Made by a program: the position numbers and the translations under genes | In this document: positions 43,675 to 51,215 of the stretch, one piece after another | How the letters are laid out: each line of letters starts with the position of its first letter | Position numbering within the stretch: position 1 is the first letter of the stretch | Assembly (NCBI RefSeq): GCF_000717245.1 | Contig: NZ_JNYQ01000009.1 | Coordinates: forward strand, 177,998 to 241,997 | Direction: 5' to 3' | Origin: Kitasatospora papulosa | GTDB taxonomy: Bacteria > Actinomycetota > Actinomycetes > Streptomycetales > Streptomycetaceae | DNA length: 64,000 nt | The notes under the pieces: generated by a model | What the model saw: the letters and a program-made list of their open reading frames with translations, nothing else | What the model was told of the DNA's origin: nothing | Database searches by the model: none

Positions 43675-45897
43675 GTGGCCGACGAGATGGTGCGCAAGGC
43701 GCAACAGTTCATCAATGGTGTGTATGGAGGAAAGCTGGGCATCGACCGTCTGCCGGAGACCGGGGAGACGGGCTGGTCGACCATGTTCGCCCTGACCCGG
43801 GCCCTTCAGTACGAGCTGGGCATCACCAGCCTGTCCGACGCGTTCGGTCCCACCACGTTGAACACCCTCACGTCCAAGTACCCGGTGCTCAACGGGGCCA
43901 CGGTGCCCTCGGAGAACTTCACCAAGATCATTCAGTCGGGCCTGTACTGCAAGGGCTACGACGGCGGTGACATCGACGGCACCTACAACTCGCGCGTGGC
44001 CTCGTCCATGGCTCTTCTGAAGCAGAACATGGGTGTCGACTTCGTCTACCCCGGCGGCAACCTGGTTCCGAAGGTCTTCAAGGGCCTCCTCAACATGGAC
44101 GCCTACGTCACCTCCAACGGCGGCACGGAGACCGTGCGGGCGGTGCAGCGCTGGCTCAACGGCTCGTACGTGTCCCGCCGGGACTTCTACATCATCCCGG
44201 CCGACGGCAACCACTCGCGCGACGTCGCCAAGTCGATGCTCTTCGCGGTGCAGTACGAACTCGGCATGGCCGACGGCACGGCCAACGGGGTCTTCGGTCC
44301 CGGCACCCAGAGCGGGCTCAAGAGCCACACCGTGTCCACCGGCGATTCCGGCCCCTGGGTCCAGCTCTTCTCGGCCGGCATGGTGCTCAACCAGCGTCCC
44401 GGGGTGTCCTTCTCCGGCACCTTCACCAGTTCCCTGGCCTCGGCCGTCTCCACCTTCCAGTCGTTCGTGAAGCTGCCCGTCACGGGCACGGGCAACTACT
44501 CGACGTGGGCGTCGCTCCTGGTGTCCTACGGCGACCAGTCCCGCAACGGTGAGGCCTGCGACGGGGTCACGAAGATCACCGCCGCGCGTGCCGCCACCCT
44601 GAAGGCCCAGGGCATCACCTATATAGGCCGCTACCTGACGAACCCGATCCCGGACGACCCGGACCTCCCGGAGAAGGAGATCCAGCCCGGCGAGCTGGCG
44701 ACCATCGCCGAGAACGGGCTGCGCTGTTTCCCGATCTACCAGACGTTCGGGCGCGCGGCGGCGAACTTCAGCTACCCGCAGGGGCGAGCGGCGGGACAGG
44801 CGGCGATCAACGCGGCGCTGGACCACGGATTCAAGCCGGGCAGCCGGATCTTCTTCGCCGTCGACTTCGACGCCCTGGACGAGGACGTCTCCCGCAACGT
44901 CCTGCCGCACTTCAAGGGCATCCAGGACGCCATCGCCGACGACGGCAACCGCTTCGGCATCGGTGTGTACGGCCCGCGCAACGTCTGCACCCGCGTCGGC
45001 GAGGCGGGCCACGCCACGGCGTCGTTCGTCTCGGACATGTCGTCGGGCTTCTCCGGCAACTTCGGCTACCCGCTGCCGACGAACTGGGCCTACGACCAGA
45101 TCGTCACCCGCACCGTGGGCAGCGGCGCCGGCTCGATCAACATCGACATCAACATCGCCTCGGGCCGGGACACCGGCCAGGGTTCGTTCAACGCCCCCCG
45201 GGGACAGCTGCCCGACACCTCGCTGGACTCCGACCTCATCACGGCCATGCGGACCGACGTCGGCAAGTACATGGAGTCCATCGGCTTCCCCAACGACGGC
45301 GGCCTGCGGTCCCACACCCACGAGGAGTGCTTCCGCAGGGTGGTCCTGGAGTACGACAGCGTCACCACCCTTCTCGCCTACCGCTACAACATGCGCAAGG
45401 CGCTGATCCAGACGACGGCGTACTGGGAGATGCGGCACATCGACCCCATCGACCTGTCGGTCGACGCGGAGGTCGCACTCGAGTTCCTGACGACCAGGAG
45501 CTTCCGGGACAGCTCCACCGGCATCGGGCAGATCTTCGGGAAGACCGCGGTCCTGGCATGGAACCACGCCGTCCGGAAGGGCTACGCGGAAGGCTCCATC
45601 CGCGATGTCACCGATGACGAGGACAAGTACAACATCTGGGCCGACTGCCGCCACGACGACCAGTTCTCCATGTCGACCGTGCCGCTGATCCACCTGTGGA
45701 ACGCCGACGGGGCGCCGGGGGCGGACGAGGAGGAGACCCCGCTGCGCTCGATGCGCCTGAACTACACGGAGTCGGAGACCTTCCAGATCCTCCGGCGCTA
45801 CCAGGGCACCAACGCCGAGGCCATCGAGCACGCCAGACAGCGGATGGCGCTCTACCAGATCATGGAGAAGTACAACTCCATCTCCCGGCACAACTGA
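43675..45897 (+). CDS. DUF1906 (GH25-like) glycoside hydrolase domain protein with peptidoglycan-binding-like repeats
   Basis: A 740-residue protein. Residues about 1-290 contain three peptidoglycan-binding-like repeats (e.g. KAQQFINGVYGGKLGIDRLP, 'GTETVRAVQRWLNGSYVSRRDFYIIPADG', 'SLASAVSTFQSFVKLPVTG'). Residues about 300-520 form a DUF1906/Rv2525c-like GH25-type barrel (GITYIGRYLTNPIPDD, FPIYQTFGRA, RIFFAVDFDALDEDV, WAYDQIVT). Residues about 520-740 are a helical domain I do not recognise. It has no N-terminal signal, so export must be non-classical or the protein acts inside. GTG 43675 has AAGGAG 6 nt upstream. A small membrane protein and a Tat protein follow within 15 bp. Confidence 0.85.
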   Translation: MADEMVRKAQQFINGVYGGKLGIDRLPETGETGWSTMFALTRALQYELGITSLSDAFGPTTLNTLTSKYPVLNGATVPSENFTKIIQSGLYCKGYDGGDIDGTYNSRVASSMALLKQNMGVDFVYPGGNLVPKVFKGLLNMDAYVTSNGGTETVRAVQRWLNGSYVSRRDFYIIPADGNHSRDVAKSMLFAVQYELGMADGTANGVFGPGTQSGLKSHTVSTGDSGPWVQLFSAGMVLNQRPGVSFSGTFTSSLASAVSTFQSFVKLPVTGTGNYSTWASLLVSYGDQSRNGEACDGVTKITAARAATLKAQGITYIGRYLTNPIPDDPDLPEKEIQPGELATIAENGLRCFPIYQTFGRAAANFSYPQGRAAGQAAINAALDHGFKPGSRIFFAVDFDALDEDVSRNVLPHFKGIQDAIADDGNRFGIGVYGPRNVCTRVGEAGHATASFVSDMSSGFSGNFGYPLPTNWAYDQIVTRTVGSGAGSINIDINIASGRDTGQGSFNAPRGQLPDTSLDSDLITAMRTDVGKYMESIGFPNDGGLRSHTHEECFRRVVLEYDSVTTLLAYRYNMRKALIQTTAYWEMRHIDPIDLSVDAEVALEFLTTRSFRDSSTGIGQIFGKTAVLAWNHAVRKGYAEGSIRDVTDDEDKYNIWADCRHDDQFSMSTVPLIHLWNADGAPGADEEETPLRSMRLNYTESETFQILRRYQGTNAEAIEHARQRMALYQIMEKYNSISRHN

Positions 45898-45910
45898 CGA
45901 GGTCCGTCCG

Positions 45911-46378
45911 ATGCTGGTGACTGACTCCTCCGACGACCTCTACCTCGGCCTCGTGTTCCTGCTGACGCCGCTGGGCATCGGTCTCACACTCTGGATGACC
46001 GTCCGCGGTCTGCGGCTGCTGCTCGCACGACGTGGCGGGCGCGACGCGCAGACCCGGGTACGGGCCGCCGCGGCACTCGCGTGGGCCTGCGCGTTCGGCT
46101 TCTACACCTGGGGACTGCTCCATTTCGCGGCCCTGGACGAGAGCCGTCGGCCCCAGGCCTGTGAGGAGCGGCTGGGGGCCGAGCGGGCCCGGTCCGTCGA
46201 GGGATACGAATACGCCTTCCTCCCCGTGGAGTTCAGGTGCGTCACCACCGGCGGTGCGACGTACGACGCCGCCGTACCCGGATATGTGAACCCCGCGGCG
46301 GGGCTCTTCGGCGTGACCGCCGCCGCACTGACCTACGCCGCCCGCCCGAAGAACTGGCTCGAGGAGACGAAGAAGTGA
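45911..46378 (+). CDS. Small membrane protein, unknown
   Basis: A 155-residue protein with about three predicted helices: residues 9-31 (LGLVFLLTPLGIGLTLWMTVRGL), 51-70 (ALAWACAFGFYTWGLLHFAA) and 125-145. A two-cysteine extracellular loop lies between helices 2 and 3 (CEER and FRCVT). It begins 13 bp after the wall-hydrolase gene and its stop overlaps the next start, so the three are one operon. The function is unknown; a partner or immunity role for the upstream protein is possible. Confidence 0.72.
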   Translation: MLVTDSSDDLYLGLVFLLTPLGIGLTLWMTVRGLRLLLARRGGRDAQTRVRAAAALAWACAFGFYTWGLLHFAALDESRRPQACEERLGAERARSVEGYEYAFLPVEFRCVTTGGATYDAAVPGYVNPAAGLFGVTAAALTYAARPKNWLEETKK

Positions 46379-47118
46379 CCGTGAACATATCCCGACGCAC
46401 CGCGCTCAGGCGTGCGGCGTTCGTGGCGGCTGCCGCCGCCGTCGGCTCGCAGGTACTGGCCGCACCCGCCCGCGCCGCCGACCGTGCCCCCGACCCGGAG
46501 ACGCTGCGCAAGGAGATCGCGGCGGCGCAGGAACGCAACAAGCGGGTGCTGAGCGGGGTCCCGTCGAAGAACGGCTGGGAGATGGAGAAACTCGCCGACG
46601 ACCGGGGCAGCGTGTACACCAGACCCGTCCCGGGCACGCCTCTCGAAGGCGTACGGATGCGCATGGGGGACGTCGAGACGGTCCTCGTCCACGTGATCAC
46701 CCGGTTCCACTACGAGATCGACGCCCTGCGCGCCGGGGACGTGGACGGCTGGCGGGCACCGGGTTCCGTGCGCAAGGGGCTCGCCGAGTCCAATCTCGCC
46801 TCCGGTACGGCGGTGCGGATCCGGCCCGGCTCCTACCCTTCGGGGGCCCGTGGGGGGTTCTTCCCTCTTCAGGAGCTCGTGATCCGCGACATTCTCGCCG
46901 AGTGCGAGGGTGTGGTGCGCTGGGGCGGCGACGACCGCAAGCCGGACGAGTCGCTGTTCTCCATCGACGTGCCGCCGGGTGACGAGCGCCTGAAGAAGGC
47001 CGCGGCGAGGATCCGCGGCTGGAACCACACTCCGGGGCTCGGTGCCGGGTCCCAGGTGGACCCGGCGCAGTCGCAGCGGCGCAAGGCCGCCGAGCGTCTG
47101 GCGGCACGCCAGGCCTGA
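46375..47118 (+). CDS. Tat-exported M15-peptidase-like protein lacking zinc ligands
   Basis: A 247-residue protein with an RR signal (ISRRTALRRAAF, residues 4-15) and Ala-rich helix to about residue 36. The rest resembles M15 D-Ala-D-Ala carboxypeptidase-like proteins: SNLASGTAVR sits where SxHxxGxAxD is expected (His to Leu, Asp to Arg), and the conserved ECEGVVRWGGD is followed by SLFSIDVPPGD where a zinc His is expected (MHFEIDVPPGD in active relatives). All three metal positions appear lost, so it is probably catalytically dead. The GTG at 46375 overlaps the previous stop; GAGGAG precedes it. Confidence 0.75.
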   Translation: MTVNISRRTALRRAAFVAAAAAVGSQVLAAPARAADRAPDPETLRKEIAAAQERNKRVLSGVPSKNGWEMEKLADDRGSVYTRPVPGTPLEGVRMRMGDVETVLVHVITRFHYEIDALRAGDVDGWRAPGSVRKGLAESNLASGTAVRIRPGSYPSGARGGFFPLQELVIRDILAECEGVVRWGGDDRKPDESLFSIDVPPGDERLKKAAARIRGWNHTPGLGAGSQVDPAQSQRRKAAERLAARQA

Positions 47119-47137
47119 GCCTGGGCCGCCGGACCGA

Positions 47138-47170
47138 GGAAGGCCGTGCCCGTGCCGGGCGCGGCCTTCC
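47138..47170. terminator. Hairpin after the M15-like gene
   Basis: Nine-bp stem (47138-47146 and 47162-47170) 19 nt after the plus-strand stop. Confidence 0.6.
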
Positions 47171-47220
47171 GTGATCCCCCGGAGCGGCGTCGGCGCCCGG
47201 CCGTCGCGGCGTCGCGGCAT

Positions 47221-47263
47221 GCCTCGTCACCGTGTGCCTGCGTGCGGCACACGGTGACGAGGC
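47221..47263. terminator. Convergent terminator before ngcG
   Basis: Perfect 18-nt arms (47221-47238 and 47246-47263) with a 7-nt loop, 18 nt from the minus-strand stop of ngcG. It ends the ngcEFG transcript and backs up the previous hairpin for the plus-strand operon. Confidence 0.85.
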
Positions 47264-47281
47264 GGAGCGGGGCGGGCCCGC

Positions 47282-48199
47282 CTACTTGAGCGCCCCCGCC
47301 GTCAGTCCGGCGACGACCTGGCGCTGGAAGACGATGTACGCGGCGAGAACCGGCAGCATCGCCATGACCAGCCCGGCGAAGAGGCCCGACCAGTCGCCCT
47401 TGTAGCCCTGGCTGGTGGCCAGCTCCACGAGTCCCTGGGAGAGCACCTTGCCGTCCGGGTCGGTGTTCAGGACCGTCGGCAGCATGTACTGGTTCCACTG
47501 TCCGAGGAAGTTGAAGATGCCGACGCTGATCAGACCGGGCTTCGCCATCGGCAGCATCACCTGGAAGAACGTCCTGGTGTGCGAGGCCCCGTCGAGCATG
47601 GCCGCCTCCGCGATCGACGTGGGCAGCGTCCTGAAGAACGAGGTGAGGAAGAAGACGGTGAACGGCAGCGAGTAGGCGATGTAGACCAGGATCAGCCCGT
47701 GCACCGAGTTCAGCAGGCCCATGTTGTTCATGACGAAGAACAGCGGGACCAGCGCCAGGATGATCGGGAAGCTCATCCCTCCGATGAAGAGGAAGTAGAT
47801 GAAGCGGTTCCCGGGAAAGTCGAACCGGGCCAGCACGTACGCCGCCATCGAGCCCAGCAGCAGGGTGCCGATGAGTGAACCGCCCACCACCAGGATGGTG
47901 TTGAGGAAGTAGTCACTCATGTGGGCCTGGTTCCAGGCCCGTGACCAGTTCTCGAAGTGCAGCTTGTCCGGCAGCGCCCAGGGGGTCGACAGGATCGAGT
48001 CGTCCGTCTTGAAGGACGCCATCACCGCCCAGAGCAGCGGCATGATGACGAGGACCGCCCAGATGACGAGCACACCGTGCGAGAAGACGTTGAGGACCTT
48101 GCCCTCGCTGCTCTTCGCCGGTCCGCCGGCCGGGGCGTCCTGCTTGGTCACCGGCGAGCGCGGGGCCGGAACGGCGGGCGGAGTCTCAGTGACCTTCAC
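47282..48199 (-). CDS. ngcG: N-acetylglucosamine/chitobiose ABC permease NgcG
   Basis: A 305-residue permease of the CUT1 family (MalG-like), with an N-terminal Pro-rich cytosolic part and six helices. The EAA loop is AEAAMLDGASHTRTFFQVMLPMAKPGL (about 185-215). With NgcF it forms the channel of the NgcEFG importer for N-acetylglucosamine and N,N'-diacetylchitobiose; no ATPase gene is present, so the shared MsiK ATPase probably drives it. GTG 48199 has GAGGTGAG upstream. The assignment to ngc follows recalled synteny with SCO6005-6007. Confidence 0.9.
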   Translation of the reverse strand: MKVTETPPAVPAPRSPVTKQDAPAGGPAKSSEGKVLNVFSHGVLVIWAVLVIMPLLWAVMASFKTDDSILSTPWALPDKLHFENWSRAWNQAHMSDYFLNTILVVGGSLIGTLLLGSMAAYVLARFDFPGNRFIYFLFIGGMSFPIILALVPLFFVMNNMGLLNSVHGLILVYIAYSLPFTVFFLTSFFRTLPTSIAEAAMLDGASHTRTFFQVMLPMAKPGLISVGIFNFLGQWNQYMLPTVLNTDPDGKVLSQGLVELATSQGYKGDWSGLFAGLVMAMLPVLAAYIVFQRQVVAGLTAGALK

Positions 48200-48296
48200 G
48201 TGTGCTCACCTCGTACAACTGTCGGGCCGGCCACCGGGACCGAACTGATCTGCGTGCAGCCGGCCGTCCGGTCGCGGAACCTCGGGGAAGCCGGCA

Positions 48297-49220
48297 TCAG
48301 AACTCCAGCCGCTCGCGGCGGCCGAGGCGCATCACGATGCCCGCGAAGAGCATGGTGACGATCAGCAGCCCGACCCCGATGGTGGTCGCGTAGCCGGCCT
48401 GGGCGTCCCGGAAGGCCGTCTGGTAGACGTACAGCGGCAGGACGGTGGTGGAGTAGTCGGGACCGCCCGGTCCCACCGTCATGACCTGTACGGCCGTGAA
48501 GGCCTCGACGCCGAGCGCCAGGATGCCCATGTAGACCCAGCCGGACTGCACGGTGTCCCAGAGCAGCGGCAGCGTGATCTTGAAGAAGGTCGTGATGCGG
48601 TCCGCGCCGTCGAGCAGCGCGGCCTCGTAGAAGTCCTTCGGGATGGACGCCATCCCGGCCGAGAACAGGACGACGAAGAAGCCGACCGTCGACCAGATCA
48701 GCACGACCATCACGCAGTACAGCGCCAGATCGGGATCGCCCAGCCAGTCCGGCTGAAGGCTCCTGAGCCCGACGGCCTTCAGCGTCGAGTTCAGCATTCC
48801 GGACGTCGGGTTGAACGCGAACTGGAACAGCAGGGCCACGATCACGATCGACAGCACCTGGGGGAAGAAGTAGGCGATCTTGTAGAACGAGGAACCCCGC
48901 ACCCCGGCGACCGCGGCGTTCTTCCGTCGACGGCCGCCGACATTGAGCATGAAGGCGAAGAAGAGTGCGAGGCCCAGCGTCACCAGCGGCAGCAGCAGCG
49001 CCAGCAGCACACTGTGCTGCAGTGACTTCCAGAAGATGTCGTCGTCGAGCATCCGGCTGTAGTTGTCGAAGCCGACCATCGTGAAATCGGGACTCAGTCC
49101 GGTCCAGTCCGTGAACGAGTAGTAGATGGACTGCACGAACGGCCAGATGACGAAGATGGCGTACAACGCCAGCGGGACTACCAGGAATCCCGCGATGAAC
49201 CGGTACTTGCCGTGCTGCAT
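48297..49220 (-). CDS. ngcF: N-acetylglucosamine/chitobiose ABC permease NgcF
   Basis: A 307-residue MalF-like CUT1 permease with six main helices. Its EAA-type loop is DFYEAALLDGADRITTFFKITLPLLWD (about 198-225). It starts at ATG 49220, 50 bp after the binding-protein stop. The gap to ngcG is 97 bp, on the same strand. It acts with NgcG as the membrane channel. Confidence 0.9.
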   Translation of the reverse strand: MQHGKYRFIAGFLVVPLALYAIFVIWPFVQSIYYSFTDWTGLSPDFTMVGFDNYSRMLDDDIFWKSLQHSVLLALLLPLVTLGLALFFAFMLNVGGRRRKNAAVAGVRGSSFYKIAYFFPQVLSIVIVALLFQFAFNPTSGMLNSTLKAVGLRSLQPDWLGDPDLALYCVMVVLIWSTVGFFVVLFSAGMASIPKDFYEAALLDGADRITTFFKITLPLLWDTVQSGWVYMGILALGVEAFTAVQVMTVGPGGPDYSTTVLPLYVYQTAFRDAQAGYATTIGVGLLIVTMLFAGIVMRLGRRERLEF

Positions 49221-49270
49221 CGTTTACCGACCCCGATTTCCGAGCGGGTGCCGCCGCTGGTGACGGTTGC

Positions 49271-50719
49271 TCACTGGTGCTTGTAGTGCTTGATGGACTG
49301 GTCCTTGGCCGCGGCGTCGGCGAAGGCCTGGATCTTCTTGATGGTCTCCGCCGGGGTCGCGCGGCCGGCCATCATCTCGCCGATGCCGGCGATACCGATC
49401 TGCTCCTTCTGGAGCTTGACGTACCAGTCCTGCATGCGCGGGTTCACGACGTTGTCGCCGGCCTGCTTCAGGACGTCGACGCCGGACTGCATGGCGGTCG
49501 ACAGCGTGAGGCCGTCGGTGCCGCCGTTGAAGGCGCTGAGGGACTTCACGGACTTGGTGAAGTTCTTCGAGGACTCCTCGCTGAGCATGATGCGCAGCTG
49601 CTCCATGCCGCCCTCGGGGTTCTTCGCCTTCGCGGGGACGACGAACGGCTCCCCGCCGGAGGCCCAGATCGTGCCGAAGGGGAGCTTGTCGGAGGCGTCC
49701 AGGCTGGACGGCGCCCCGACCATCATCTTGAAGTCCTCCGGCGTGGTGGGCGCGGCCTCGTTCTCCACCCACGAACCGTTCGGGATGAAGAGCGCCTTGC
49801 CCTTGGTCCACTCCGTCTGCGACTGGATGTGGGTCAGGCCGGGGGTGCCCTTGAGGATGTAGCCCTTCTTGAAGAGCTCGTAGTACGCCTCGAACGCGGC
49901 CTTGACGGCCGGGTCCTTCCAGGCGTTCGGCTCCAGGTTGTCGATCTTGTCGAGGACCTCGCGGCCGCCGATCTTGCCGATGAAGGGGTAGAGCGAGAAC
50001 GGCAGGTAGTACGGGTACTTGCCGGGGTACGTCCAGCCGGCGATGCCCTTCTTCTTCGCCTTCTCGCACAGCGCGAGCATGTCGTCCCAGGTCTCCGGGT
50101 ACGCCGCGTCGAGCTTCTCCAGGTTGGTCTGCGAGTACCAGACGCCGTAGACCGTGTACGCGTAGTACATGATCCAGACCGGGTCACCGTCGAACTGGCC
50201 CATCTCCAGGACACCCGGACGCAGCGTGTCGCGGACCTTCTTGGAGGGGTCGTCGTAGGACGGGGCGTCCATCAGCGGCGTCAGGTCGGCCAGTTGCTTC
50301 TTGCCGACCAGGACGCCCATGTCCATCTGCTCGGCGCCGGAGTTGTCGATCAGGTCGGGCGGGGTGCCTCCGTTGAAGCGGGGCTGCAGCGTCGACTGGA
50401 TCTTCTCCGTGGCGGCGTGCTTGACCTTCGGAGCCTTGGGGAAGGCCGCGTTGTACTTCTTCTCCGCGTCGATGGCGTACTGCTCGCCGAAGCCACCGTT
50501 GAAGATGACGACCTCGAGGGCGGCGGTCTCGTTGACACCGAGCGGGTTCTTCGCGCTCTTGGTGCCCTTCTCGACCTTCTCGTCGCTTCCGCTGTCGCTG
50601 CTCGCGCACGCCGAAAGGAAGCTCATCGTCGGGACGGCGATCAGGCCGAGTGCGGCAGAACGCTTGATCACATCGCGACGGCCGAGGCCCTCATTCGTAC
50701 GGCCTGAGGTGGATCCCAT
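49271..50719 (-). CDS. ngcE: N-acetylglucosamine/chitobiose-binding lipoprotein NgcE
   Basis: A 482-residue extracellular solute-binding protein. The N-terminus combines a Tat-type signal (GRRDVIKRSAALGL) with the lipobox LSAC (Cys about residue 38), so it is a Tat-exported lipoprotein. The body has the CUT1 binding-protein fold (LEVVIFNGGFGEQYAIDAEKKY, 'TPPDLIDNSGAEQMDMG', 'YYAYTVYGVWYSQTNLEKL', 'TWDDMLALCEKAKKKGIAGW'). S. coelicolor NgcE binds chitobiose. ATG 50719 has GAGGA 7 nt upstream. A dre-like site lies 238 bp upstream of the start. Confidence 0.9.
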   Translation of the reverse strand: MGSTSGRTNEGLGRRDVIKRSAALGLIAVPTMSFLSACASSDSGSDEKVEKGTKSAKNPLGVNETAALEVVIFNGGFGEQYAIDAEKKYNAAFPKAPKVKHAATEKIQSTLQPRFNGGTPPDLIDNSGAEQMDMGVLVGKKQLADLTPLMDAPSYDDPSKKVRDTLRPGVLEMGQFDGDPVWIMYYAYTVYGVWYSQTNLEKLDAAYPETWDDMLALCEKAKKKGIAGWTYPGKYPYYLPFSLYPFIGKIGGREVLDKIDNLEPNAWKDPAVKAAFEAYYELFKKGYILKGTPGLTHIQSQTEWTKGKALFIPNGSWVENEAAPTTPEDFKMMVGAPSSLDASDKLPFGTIWASGGEPFVVPAKAKNPEGGMEQLRIMLSEESSKNFTKSVKSLSAFNGGTDGLTLSTAMQSGVDVLKQAGDNVVNPRMQDWYVKLQKEQIGIAGIGEMMAGRATPAETIKKIQAFADAAAKDQSIKHYKHQ

Positions 50720-51215
50720 GCTCAAGTCCTCGCCTTCTCCAGGACTCAGGCGGTGTACCGGTCACCCGTAAGGAATTCGCCTAGGCGAAGGGCCCCGCCA
50801 CCGCGGTCAGTTGCGCTTGGGTCGTGCAGATTGCCGGATTACCAGGTGCAGTGGAGGAGATCCGGGGGAACGCACGGCGGGCCACCTCGCGCGCCCACAG
50901 CCGTTCCACCCTCCCCCGCGCCCGCGCGCCGTTGTGAAGCGGCTGTGCAGACGCCGACAGGTATAGTCCACTTGCCGCCAACTCAGCAAGATCGAATGCA
51001 TGGTTGAGCGGCAGTCTTTCCCGAGTTGAGACCTCACGGACACCTCGGCACCGCGCGCCTGCGCACGGAAACGGCCTTTTCCGCAATACGGTCGAATCAC
51101 CGGCGTCGCCCCCGTGCAACACCCTTGACACACACCGCCACTTGGCTCCCTACTGGAACTCGCATCCCCCGATGACAACGTTGTCCACGCATGCCCCCAG
51201 GAGGAACGGCTCCGT
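50720..51215. promoter_or_regulatory. Divergent ngcE / GH92 control region with a dre-like site
   Basis: A 496-bp interval without a convincing gene. ACAGGTATAGTCCACT at 50957-50972 matches 12 of 16 positions of the DasR consensus (dre, ACTGGTCTAGACCAGT). Both flanking genes could be governed by it. A TTGACA box lies at 51125-51130 upstream of the mannosidase, and AGGAGG directly precedes its start. The rest shows nothing I can name. Confidence 0.5.
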
